Origin: Syntrophales bacterium
GTDB taxonomy: Bacteria; Desulfobacterota; Syntrophia; Syntrophales; UBA5619
Assembly (NCBI GenBank): GCA_023229765.1
Contig: JALNYO010000047.1
Location: 1-25,316 of the forward strand
Length of the DNA stretch: 25,316 bases
Direction: 5' to 3'
Shown here one piece after another: positions 1 to 5,981 of this stretch (position 1 is the first letter of the stretch; each line of letters begins with the position of its first letter). Made by a program: the position numbers and the translations under genes. The notes under the pieces are model-generated. The model did no database searches, was not told the DNA's origin, and saw only the letters and a program-made list of their open reading frames with translations.

Positions 1-102
1 GTTTCTTCAGTTGGCGGCTGGACGATAGGAGCCGGATGAGCTGAGAGGTTCACGTCCGGTTCTGTGAGAGCGTGGGAGTGAGATTCCCCTGCGCTACTCG
101 AC
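1..102 (+). mobile_element. Inner group II intron, 3' end (domains V and VI)
   Basis: The segment at about 29-62 folds as a group II domain V: GAGCCGGA pairs with TCCGGTTC around an inner stem capped by a GAGA loop, and carries the AGC catalytic triad. A domain VI-like hairpin with GGGAGTGAGATTCCCC follows at about 70-92, and the intron ends in CTACTCGAC (AY ending at 102). Coding sequence of a different intron's reverse transcriptase resumes directly after it. Only the 3' end is in the window, so any protein encoded by this intron lies to the left. The subclass is not assigned. Confidence 0.75.
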
Positions 103-695
103 TCATCGTTCTGGTGAAGAGCCGCCAGGCGGGAGAACGGGTCATGGGAAGCCTGAAACGTTTCCTGGAATGTACTCTCAAACTCAGAATCAACCCGGAG
201 AAAAGCCGGGTCGTCCCGACAAATCAGGCTGCCTTTCTTGGATTCACTTTCCGTGGGACCAAGATTCACTGGTCGGAGAAGGCTTTTTGCCAATTCAAAC
301 GAAGGGTCAAGGAACTGACCGGCAGGTCCTGGTTTGTCTCCATGGAATATCGGTATCATAAACTTGCCGAATACCTGCGCGGCTGGATGAACTATTTCGG
401 GATATCGGAGTATTACCGACCGATTCCTGAGATAGACCACTGGCTGAGACGACGCTTGCGCATGTGCTACTTTAAACAGTGGCGCAGGGCAAGAACCAAG
501 GTGCGTGAACTGCGTAAATTGGGAACGTCGCTTCATGCAGCCATCTCAGTGGCCATCAGCCGCAAGGGGCCATGGCACCTGTCCCGGACGCTGGCAACGC
601 AAACGGGCATGACCAACAAATGGCTCAAGGATCAAGGGCTTCTATCTGTCAAAGAGCTGTGGGTTCACATTCACTACCCGGCCACGGCCCGGTAA
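103..695 (+). pseudogene. Group II intron reverse transcriptase/maturase, C-terminal part, interrupted by another intron
   Basis: The reading frame gives LIVLVKSRQAGERV followed by a thumb/maturase (domain X) region. Recognisable pieces are LKLRINPEKSRV, AAFLGFTF, LAEYLRGWMNYF and WLRRRLRMCYFKQW, closing with LKDQGLLSVKELW. This matches reverse transcriptases of the group IIC type such as GsI-IIC over their last 195 or so residues. The sequence starts exactly where YADD is expected: the preceding codons (Y-A-D-D) are missing and are replaced by the domain V/VI end of another intron. If that inner intron still splices, the protein could be restored, so pseudogene is a conservative label. No HNH endonuclease domain follows, as usual for IIC enzymes. 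Confidence 0.75.
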
Positions 696-773
696 TCCCT
701 GTGAACCGCCCGGTGCGGACCCGCATGCCGGGTGGTGTGGGGGCTGGGGGCTAACTACCCCCGGCTACCCGAT
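103..773 (+). mobile_element. Outer group IIC-type intron, 3' part, inserted in an attC site
   Basis: The segment holds the C-terminal part of a reverse transcriptase/maturase followed by a second domain V (about 703-739, GAACCGCC paired with GGTGGTGTG) and a domain VI hairpin (about 741-768, GGGGGCTAACTACCCCC). It ends in CTACCCGAT at 773. The protein and the domain V style resemble the group IIC introns typified by GsI-IIC. Group IIC introns insert at stem-loops, including integron attC sites, usually in the opposite orientation to the cassettes. Here the intron is on + and the cassettes are on -. The 3' exon begins TCGCCG, which is the complement of the cassette's R'' box. The 5' part is outside the window and is broken by the inner intron. 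Confidence 0.75.
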
Positions 774-787
774 TCGCCGAATAATAT

Positions 788-1087
788 TTAAATCCGATTT
801 TCTACCTCAACGGACAATTTCAGACCAACACTATGAAGAACAGAGTTCAAGCTTTTTAATTTTGGATTGCCTTGAGTTGAAAGAATTCGATAAAGATTTT
901 CGCGATTGAGTTTCGTTTCCCGTGCTATTTCAGAAATGCCCTTTGCGTTTGCAACGTCTTTTAACGCCATTAAAAATACTTCCGGTGAACCATCATCCAA
1001 TGCGGCATTTAAATATTCCGCAGCCTCAGATGGGTCGCGAAGATCTTCTTTGAGATTATTTTCATATTTTTCTGTTAATTTATTCAT
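788..1087 (-). CDS. XRE-family antitoxin of a RelE/HigB-type toxin-antitoxin pair
   Basis: A 99-residue protein of the 'addiction module antidote' family (HigA-like, COG3636 type). The N-terminal half contains DPSEAAEYLNAALDDG and PEVFLMALKDVANAKG. A helix-turn-helix follows: ISEIARETKLNRENLYRIL, then the family's typical GNPKLKSLNSVLHSVGLKL. It should bind its own promoter and neutralise the upstream toxin. The chosen ATG (1087) is preceded by AAAGGAG at 7-nt spacing and overlaps the toxin stop as ATGA, so the two genes are translationally coupled in toxin-first order. A longer frame to 1114 exists but lies inside the toxin gene and lacks a ribosome site. Such operons are very common integron-cassette cargo and may stabilise the array. 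Confidence 0.85.
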   Translation of the reverse strand: MNKLTEKYENNLKEDLRDPSEAAEYLNAALDDGSPEVFLMALKDVANAKGISEIARETKLNRENLYRILSTQGNPKLKSLNSVLHSVGLKLSVEVENRI

Positions 1088-1419
1088 TTCGTTCTCCTTT
1101 GGAAATCGGACCAATATGTTTGAGCCAACTGAATATCCTTTGGCTGAGATTTTTTAGAACCTCCGCACAGTAAAATCATTACGGTCGTCTCCGATTTCCC
1201 ATAATAAACCCGGTACCCTGGGCCATAATCCACGCGCAACTCACTTACACCTTTTCCAACAGGTTTGCAGTCACCAAAATTCCCAAGTCTTATACGATTC
1301 AACCGGATTCGAATCCGCGCACGCGCGAATCTGTCTTTCAGTGAATTTAGCCAGTTATGGAATGGATTGCATCCGTCTTCAGTTAAATATTCGAGAAGCT
1401 CTATTCTTGAATCATCCAT
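1084..1419 (-). CDS. RelE/HigB-type mRNA interferase toxin (Gp49-like family)
   Basis: A 111-residue protein with the phage-derived Gp49/RelE fold pattern (PF05973): CNPFHNWLNSLKDRFARARIRIRLNRI, then FGDCKPVGKGVSELRVDYGPGYRVYY and a hydrophobic strand TTVMILLCGGSKKSQ before a C-terminal helix. Members cleave mRNA on the ribosome. The start at 1419 (MDDSRIELL) is preferred. The -10 box ends only 7 nt upstream, so the transcript would be leaderless, and a longer TTG start at 1446 would lie between or inside the promoter elements. The gene overlaps the antitoxin by 4 nt. The interferase activity is known for the family; the leaderless start is an inference. Confidence 0.8.
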   Translation of the reverse strand: MDDSRIELLEYLTEDGCNPFHNWLNSLKDRFARARIRIRLNRIRLGNFGDCKPVGKGVSELRVDYGPGYRVYYGKSETTVMILLCGGSKKSQPKDIQLAQTYWSDFQRRTK

Positions 1420-1425
1420 ACCGGT

Positions 1426-1453
1426 ATTGTAGTTTAAAAACAACAAATGTCAA
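1426..1453 (-). promoter_or_regulatory. Sigma-70 promoter of the toxin-antitoxin cassette
   Basis: On the - strand TTGACA (1453-1448) and TACAAT (1431-1426) are separated by 16 bp. The predicted start of transcription is about 1419, the A of the toxin ATG. The cassette therefore carries its own near-consensus promoter and does not rely on an integron Pc. Confidence 0.75.
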
Positions 1454-1464
1454 GAATTTTATTA

Positions 1465-1552
1465 CGGCGAACGCGGAGATAACCCGCCGGCCACGGACTT
1501 GGCCGAAGTGAACCGGACATAATTCCGGTCGGGTTTAGTGATTTGTTAGAGC
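1465..1552 (-). other. attC recombination site of cassette 1 (junction with cassette 2)
   Basis: Read on the - strand: R'' GCTCTAAC (1552-1545, touching the nuclease stop codon), an unpaired spacer, L'' ACCCGACCGG, a terminal structure with two small inverted repeats, L' CCGGCGGGT, a spacer, and R' GTTCGCCG (1472-1465). L'' and L' pair except for one extra A in L'', the extrahelical base expected of an attC. R'' is the exact complement of GTTAGAGC at the start of cassette 1 (2370-2363), as it must be for the free circle. The crossover is between 1472 and 1471. Confidence 0.8.
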
Positions 1553-2369
1553 TCACTTCTTGAACTTTTCATAATTCAACCTAATTAATTCAAGCAAGGG
1601 AGGTATATCAGTTTCTGAATTAACTTGAAATCCTGTCCAATCGGAATCAGTATCAAATGTGTAGACAATGTAGTTTTTTCTTCTCGGACAAAAATACGCG
1701 ATTACTTTCCCCGACACTTTAACAGAGACATCATACTTTACAGGATCAATGGAAATCCTCTTATCATCATATTTTTTCACATCTTCAAGTAGCTTCTTAA
1801 AGCTTTCTTTAACTTTGTCATCTTGTATGTAGTTCAATCTCTGTTCTATTGTGTAAACTTCCATTGGCTGAATTCTACCAGGAATAGTTACTTCATTGAA
1901 TACAGGCAATATTTCTGTAGTGCCATTAACTTTAATACATTTATAGGAAAAGAGACTTATTGGTACATCAATCCATGATGATCTTTTTAGCAGATTGATT
2001 GAAAAACTTGGTGCCATAAGAAATAATCTTGGTTTTTGTGTGGGATCAATACCTATACCAGATATCTTATTATAGATTCGGCAGAGAGATTCAATATTTT
2101 TTGTCACATCTTCATAATAGTCAATTCCTTGGACAAGCATATTGTCTTCTTCCACTACTTTCAATTCTGCTACTACCAGTGCATTTCCAGAATCTACAAA
2201 CAAAACATCTAAAGGTCCTCGCTCAGTTCTTTTCTGATGATCAAGGTAGCGTAATCCCTTTTCTATTTTATCTGAGTTAATAGAAACAATTGATTCAAAT
2301 GTTTTTTCATTAACTTCGACTGTTTCGTATGACATGTCTATTCTCCTAGTTTGTTCTCAGTAGCTCTAA
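1472..2369 (-). mobile_element. Integron gene cassette 1 (NucS-like nuclease)
   Basis: An 898-bp unit bounded by the two G/TT crossover points, starting TTAGAGC and ending in the attC at its 3' side. It holds one gene with a 28-bp leader (2363-2336). It is clearly richer in AT than the flanking chromosome and sits in the first position beside the integrase gene. Confidence 0.8.
1553..2335 (-). CDS. NucS-like PD-(D/E)XK nuclease, cassette-borne
   Basis: A 260-residue protein whose first 80 residues carry the NucS/DUF91-type nuclease core: E25 in IEKGLRYL, the RGPLDVLF strand with D43, then VVAELKV with E57 and K59, and Q69 followed by YYE. These are the acidic/lysine metal-site residues of the PD-(D/E)XK fold. 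The C-terminal part (about 100-260) is not assigned; it ends in a helix-rich stretch. The predicted role is DNA cleavage of unknown specificity, as NucS proteins act on mismatched or branched DNA. The ATG has a good AGGAG site 7 nt upstream. The gene is AT-rich and its stop codon abuts the attC, so it is a horizontally acquired cassette gene. A role in defence is only an inference. Confidence 0.7.
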   Translation of the reverse strand: MSYETVEVNEKTFESIVSINSDKIEKGLRYLDHQKRTERGPLDVLFVDSGNALVVAELKVVEEDNMLVQGIDYYEDVTKNIESLCRIYNKISGIGIDPTQKPRLFLMAPSFSINLLKRSSWIDVPISLFSYKCIKVNGTTEILPVFNEVTIPGRIQPMEVYTIEQRLNYIQDDKVKESFKKLLEDVKKYDDKRISIDPVKYDVSVKVSGKVIAYFCPRRKNYIVYTFDTDSDWTGFQVNSETDIPPLLELIRLNYEKFKK

Positions 2370-2559
2370 CAGTATAATTGGGCCAAAGCTGATTGCTTTG
2401 GATAACGTTTGGAAAGCCGTTCAGCAATAGAGCATTTACATTCCCGCGTGTCAAGGAAAAATATTGGTGTCAACTTGACTACTATCAATATGTTACGATC
2501 TGCATGAAGCCGATGAAAACATCTTGAGTTGGATCGCGCAGTCTGGTATTTTTACCGAT
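2363..2559 (-). other. Probable attI region and integrase leader
   Basis: The - strand sequence GTTAGAGC (2370-2363) is the crossover at the start of cassette 1. No second attC stem flanks it on the integrase side, although a short hairpin CCAAAGC-aatca-GCTTTGG lies at 2380-2398. It is about 190 bp from the integrase start, the usual place for attI. A weak - strand promoter (TTGACACGCGG at about 2452) could be Pc, but its -10 is poor. Nothing else is recognised between 2371 and 2559. Confidence 0.55.
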
Positions 2560-3698
2560 ATGGAGAAGCAAATAGACAAAGTCAGCTGTGCCAGAAATGC
2601 TCCCGTCTCGTTTCCGCGATGGCGTGAAGTGTTGCATTCGGAAATCGGCGATCCCTCCAAAAGGAACGGGATGGAACAGGACATCTTTGCCTGCTGAAGT
2701 TTCTCAAGGCAAACGCCCGGCGTGCCTCGGTGGAATCCGTTCTGGATTATCTGCATCATATCGAAGAACAGGGGCAAAAAACCGATTTGGTGCGCGCATC
2801 CCTGCGATGGTTTTTCAAATCCGCTGCCGTTCAGTCGGGGTTGCCGGATACGGCTCATCCTGAACAGGATGCCCGACAACACGTCATCGAACTGGAAAGA
2901 CCGGATGCGGGTTTGACAGCCTGGGAAAAACGCCTGGTTACCGCCATTCGACGCAAGCATTTGCAGTGGCGCACCGAACAGACCTACCGGGGGTGGGCGA
3001 GATGCTTTGCCGTATGGTTGGAAGGGCGGCCGGTCGAGGAGGCGAGCGCCGCCGACATCCGGGGGTTTCTCGACCATCTCGCCGTGGATGCGAGGGTTTC
3101 GGCCAGCACTCAGCGCCAGGCCCTGAACACACTGGTTTTCTTTCAGAAAGAGGCGCTGGAGCGCGATCCGGGAGATTTTTCCGGCTACCGTCCCGGCCGC
3201 GCCAGCAGAAGAATTCCCGTTGTTCTGAGCCGGCGGGAGTGCCAGTCGCTGTTTGCCGAGATGTCCGGAACGAACCGTCTCATGGCCCGGCTCATGTACG
3301 GTGCGGGGCTGCGCCTGATGGAACTGCTTCGCCTCAGGGTGCAGGACGTGAACTTCGAACAGGGGATCGTCATCATCCGCAGCGGCAAGGGGGGCAAGGA
3401 CCGGGTGAGCGTGCTGCCGGAAAGTCTGCGGGAGGCCCTGCTGGAGCATCGCGAACGTCTCCGGCGGCTCTTCGATGAAGACAGGCAGGAAGGTTTGCCG
3501 GGGGTATGGCTTCCCGATTCCGTGGAAAATAAAATTCCCACGGCGGGGGTACTCTGGGCGTGGCAGTGGTTTTCCCCCTCGCGCCAGTTGGCGATCGACC
3601 GGCGCAGCGGCCTCAAGCGGCGTCATCACCTGAACGACGCCGCTTTCCAGAGCGCCATCCGCAAGGCGCCGAGAGCGGCCGATCTCAGAAATAGCTGA
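2560..3698 (+). pseudogene. intI: Integron integrase, frameshifted and C-terminally truncated
   Basis: A tyrosine recombinase of the integron type with the extended N-terminus seen in some environmental IntI proteins. The frame from ATG 2560 reads FPRWREVLHSEIGDPSKRNG and stops at 2695. The homologous frame continues one register over from about 2688 (CLLKFLKANARRASVESVL), so there is a -1 type frameshift at about 2680-2695. The core is intact to YGAGLRLMELLRLRV (catalytic Arg I) and GKGGKDR (beta-hairpin Lys). The IntI-specific patch is also present: LPGVWLPDSVENKIP, then WQWFSPSRQ and SGLKRRHHL. The frame ends after FQSAIRKAPRAADL at 3698. The HxxR box, second His and nucleophilic Tyr are absent, so the protein cannot recombine DNA. 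It ends 11 bp from the cyclophilin stop, so the missing 3' part was deleted. Confidence 0.85.
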
Positions 3699-3709
3699 CA
3701 AGATTTCGT

Positions 3710-4297
3710 TTACGGCAGAACCTTCATCGACTTGATGACGACTGACGTTTTCGGGACGTCCCGGAAACCATCCCGCGTGCCGGTACGGACGGCGGCAATT
3801 CTGTTGACAACGGCCATCCCCTCGACTACCTTGCCGAATACCGCATAGCCGTATCCTTGCGGCGTTTTGTCGCGGTGGTTCAGAAACACGTTGTCGGCCA
3901 CGTTGATGAAGAACTGGGCGGTGGCCGAATCGACAACCGCGGTGCGGGCCATCGCGAGCGTGCCGGTCTGGTTTTTCAGGCCATTGTCCGCTTCGTTCTT
4001 GATCGGCGCCCCGGTCTGTTTCTGCGTCAAATCGGGGGTGAATCCGCCGCCCTGAACCATGAAGCCGGGAATCACCCGATGGAAAATAACGCCGTCATAA
4101 AAACCGCTCCGGACATAGCCCAGGAAGTTCCTGACCGAGGTCGGCGCCTCCTTCGCGAAAAGCTCCAGTTTGACGTTTCCCAGGCTGGTTTCCATCAGTA
4201 TGACCGGATTCCCGGTGGCCGGTTCGGCGGCGATTGCACCGGTGGTGCAGAAAAGTGACAGACCCGATAACATTATGGCAATAATCCTTTTCAACAT
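3710..4297 (-). CDS. Periplasmic cyclophilin-type peptidyl-prolyl isomerase
   Basis: A 195-residue protein. Residues 1-24 (MLKRIIAIMLSGLSLFCTTG, then AIAA) form a signal peptide. A bacterial cyclophilin domain follows: LETSLG-like start, IFHRVIPGFMVQGGG with catalytic R74, then TGTLAMA, SATAQFFINVADN and GYAVFGKVVEGM. It should catalyse cis-trans isomerisation of Xaa-Pro bonds during folding in the periplasm. The ATG at 4297 follows AAGGAG at a good distance; the open frame extends upstream to 4465 only because it runs through a repeat element. The 3' end lies 11 bp from the broken integrase gene, which faces it. A short repeat element sits about 95 bp upstream. Confidence 0.9.
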   Translation of the reverse strand: MLKRIIAIMLSGLSLFCTTGAIAAEPATGNPVILMETSLGNVKLELFAKEAPTSVRNFLGYVRSGFYDGVIFHRVIPGFMVQGGGFTPDLTQKQTGAPIKNEADNGLKNQTGTLAMARTAVVDSATAQFFINVADNVFLNHRDKTPQGYGYAVFGKVVEGMAVVNRIAAVRTGTRDGFRDVPKTSVVIKSMKVLP

Positions 4298-4391
4298 GGC
4301 CTTCTCCTTACAGATTTCAGTGGCAACTCCGTCAGCTAAAGCAGACGGCTTCTTGCCCACTGTGGGTATGCGATGAAAGATACTGACATAT

Positions 4392-4544
4392 GAGCCAATT
4401 GCAAAACTCCCAACGCTGTCATTCCCGCGACGCTTCTGGGCGGGAAAACGAAGTTTAATGTTCATAATCCAGTTTTTAACTATTTGAAATCATGGATGCC
4501 CGACAAAAGCATTCGGGCATGACACGGAGTTTTGCAATTACCTC
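4392..4544. mobile_element. MITE-like inverted-repeat element, copy A
   Basis: A 153-bp element with terminal inverted repeats GAGCCAATTGCAAAACTCC and the complement of GAGGTAATTGCAAAACTCC. It is flanked by a 4-bp direct repeat ATAT on both sides. The interior begins CAACGCTGTCATTCCCGCG. It is nearly identical to copy D at 25049 but lacks about 20 bp near the right end. No coding capacity. The target GACATATGTC is itself a palindrome. Confidence 0.75.
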
Positions 4545-4546
4545 AT

Positions 4547-4675
4547 ATGTCCAAAAACTTATTGACACAAGAGGTCGCGCAATATGCTCCACGCCGCAAA
4601 AAGGGAGTTCTTGTCAATCGGCAGACCGTGAGCCGCTATGCCCGGTTTGTTATGGGCTCGATGACGAGCTGTTGA
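4547..4675 (+). CDS. Possible 42-residue ORF fragment beside element A
   Basis: An ATG inside the right target duplication opens a short frame (MSKNLLTQEVAQYAPRRKKG, then VLVNRQTVSRYARFVMGS) that stops at 4673. It reads like the start of a DNA-binding or recombinase-type protein, but no family is recognised and there is no clear ribosome site. It may be the stump of a degraded gene. Low confidence that it is expressed. Confidence 0.25.
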   Translation: MSKNLLTQEVAQYAPRRKKGVLVNRQTVSRYARFVMGSMTSC

Positions 4676-4897
4676 AGTTGAATGGTAAATAACTCAGGGA
4701 TGGAACGTGAATGCCTTGGAGCAGCCCCAGATGATGGTATATCTCCCGCACCATGCACAACAGCTCCTTACCCTCTTGTTCCGTCACCGCCCTCTGGGGG
4801 TAACAGCTTTTCGAAAATTGTTAGTTACCCCAATAGTTACCCCCAAAAAACTTGGATTCAGGAAACCAACATAACACCATCCTGGACGATAGACAAG
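4676..4897. other. Gene-poor stretch next to tRNA-Ser
   Basis: No convincing gene. On the - strand a short frame from about 4789 to 4655 (VTEQEGKELLCMVREIYHHL...) is not recognised. The repeated word GGGGGTAACT/TGGGGTAACT at about 4823-4848 (- strand) is of a kind often seen upstream of tRNA-integrating integrases, so this may be the scar of a lost element. That reading is speculative. Confidence 0.3.
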
Positions 4898-4927
4898 AAA
4901 AAACCCGCCATTTCTAACGGGTTTTTT
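4898..4927 (-). terminator. Rho-independent terminator downstream of tRNA-Ser
   Basis: AAAAAACCCG and CGGGTTTTTT flank a 10-nt loop. The hairpin lies about 40 bp beyond the tRNA 3' end and has a T-run on both strands, so it could work in both directions. Confidence 0.8.
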
Positions 4928-4967
4928 CTCTTATTCGGACTGTAAAAAACAACATGAAACATGCTAT

Positions 4968-5061
4968 TGGCGGAGAGAGGGGGATTCGAACCCCCGTGAG
5001 AGCTTTTGGCCCCCAAATCGATTTCGAGTCGATCCCGTTACGACCACTTCGGTACCTCTCC
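4968..5061 (-). tRNA. tRNA-Ser (anticodon CGA)
   Basis: On the - strand a 94-nt class II tRNA runs from GGAGAGGTACCGAAG to an encoded CCA. The acceptor stem GGAGAGG pairs with TCTCTCC (one G-T). The anticodon arm ATCGA-CTCGAAA-TCGAT gives anticodon CGA. The long variable arm is present, and the T arm is GGGGGTTCGAATCCCCC. The discriminator base G fits serine. It reads UCG codons. Confidence 0.95.
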
Positions 5062-5069
5062 GGTTCAGC

Positions 5070-5100
5070 AAGCCTTCCCGACAAAAGGGAAGGCTTTTCT
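5070..5100. terminator. Hairpin between tadA and tRNA-Ser
   Basis: AAGCCTTCCC and GGGAAGGCTT enclose GACAAAA, followed on + by TTTTCTT. The T-tract is on the + strand, while the neighbouring genes are on the - strand, so its direction of action is unclear. Confidence 0.5.
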
Positions 5101-5148
5101 TAAGAATAATAATGGTAAGCGCTTTGTTTATAGAACCGCGCATTGCCC

Positions 5149-5169
5149 GCTTCCTTCGGGAAGCTTTTT
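5149..5169 (+). terminator. TTCG-capped terminator-like hairpin overlapping the tadA stop
   Basis: GCTTCC-TTCG-GGAAGC followed by TTTTT: a compact intrinsic terminator for transcription on +. It overlaps the last codon of tadA (- strand). No + strand gene precedes it, so it may guard tadA from antisense transcription or end a small + strand RNA. Confidence 0.5.
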
Positions 5170-5626
5170 AACGTGAGGAGGATAACCTTTTCCGGCGAAA
5201 AAATCCACTTAAAATTTCTCCGCACGCTTCGTGTAAAACGCCGCCCTGAACGGCGACTGCGTGGTTGAGGCGCCGGTCGTCAAAAACATGATACAGGCTT
5301 TGGGCGGCGCCGTTTTTGGGATCGGCCGCCCCGAAGACAAGCCGCGCTATCCGGGCTTGAATGATGGCCCCGGCGCACATCAGGCACGGCTCCAGCGTAA
5401 CGTAAAGGGTGGCGTCGGCGAGGCGGTAATTGCCGATTAGCGAAGCGGCGGCGCGAAGCGCGAGAATCTCGGCGTGGGCCGAGGGGTCGTGCAGGGCAAT
5501 CGGACTGTTGCAGGCGGCGGAAAGCAATTCGTCATTCATTACAATAACCGCGCCGACAGGCACTTCGCCGGCGGCCAGGGCCAGTTCGGCCTGGGCGAAA
5601 GCCGCCTTCATCCATTTTTCATCCAT
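5168..5626 (-). CDS. tadA: tRNA adenosine(34) deaminase
   Basis: Cytidine-deaminase-fold enzyme that converts wobble A34 to inosine, in bacteria mainly in tRNA-Arg(ACG). The zinc-site signature is complete: HAEILALR (His ligand and catalytic Glu) and PCLMCAGA (two Cys ligands), with GEVPVGAVIV and DPKNGAAQS also typical of TadA. The start at 5626 (MDEKWMKAAF) follows AGGAG with a 4-nt gap. A longer frame starts at 5665 with a weaker site, so 13 extra residues are possible. The length (152 residues) is normal. It lies just upstream of tRNA-Ser on the same strand, but hairpins separate them. Confidence 0.92.
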   Translation of the reverse strand: MDEKWMKAAFAQAELALAAGEVPVGAVIVMNDELLSAACNSPIALHDPSAHAEILALRAAASLIGNYRLADATLYVTLEPCLMCAGAIIQARIARLVFGAADPKNGAAQSLYHVFDDRRLNHAVAVQGGVLHEACGEILSGFFRRKRLSSSR

Positions 5627-5705
5627 CTCCTGACTGTCTTGGCAAGTTTTTAATGTTTTTATCATTTTAGCGAGGAGTGACTCTTTTTCGAATTAATTTT
5701 CCCCT

Positions 5706-5858
5706 GAGGCAATTGCAAAACCATTTGTCATTCCCGAAAGCGAAGCTTAATGTTCATAATGTCTCTATCGGGAATATGGTTTTTCAAGCAGTTAGAACCA
5801 TATCCCCGCTCAGAATCGTTGCGGGAATGACAAGAATGGGGAGTTTTGCAATTACCTC
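5706..5858. mobile_element. MITE-like inverted-repeat element, copy B (divergent)
   Basis: Terminal inverted repeats GAGGCAATTGCAAAACC and the complement of GAGGTAATTGCAAAACTCC bound 153 bp. The interior shares TTCCCGAAAGCGAAGCTTAATGTTCATAAT-like sequence with copies A and D but is diverged. The flanks are CCCT and CGCT, an imperfect 4-bp duplication. It lies between tadA and the tonB-like gene; the rest of 5666-5981 shows no gene. Confidence 0.65.
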
Positions 5859-5981
5859 CGCTGTTAACGTTTACCCCTTTGACTTTTTACCGGAATGTAA
5901 CCATAATGCAAAGCAGAATGACGATTTACAGGCGGAAATCGGCAGCTTCATTTATAGTTACCCAACGTTTTGCGGTACGCG

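Larger units (their letters stand above)
774..1471 (-). mobile_element. Integron gene cassette 2 (toxin-antitoxin cassette)
   Basis: On the - strand the cassette starts with TTCGCCG (1471 downwards), directly after the G of the preceding attC. It carries its own promoter and a two-gene toxin-antitoxin operon. After the antitoxin stop it runs into CGGCGA at 779-774, the start of its own R'' box. The expected box is CGGCGAAC, the exact complement of G+TTCGCCG at the cassette start. The last two bases are displaced by the group II intron. Matching ends of this sort are the signature of an excised and reintegrated circular cassette. Confidence 0.75.

Noticed and set aside
2371..2440. A second attC upstream of cassette 1
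   Set aside because: The hairpin CCAAAGC/GCTTTGG exists, but no R'' box complementary to a cassette start and no L''/L' pair with an extrahelical base were found; attI is the better reading.
2493..3701. A 402-codon open frame on the - strand
   Set aside because: It lies antisense to the integrase reading frame, has low-complexity Pro/Arg-rich content and no family signal; it is a shadow of the high-GC integrase gene.
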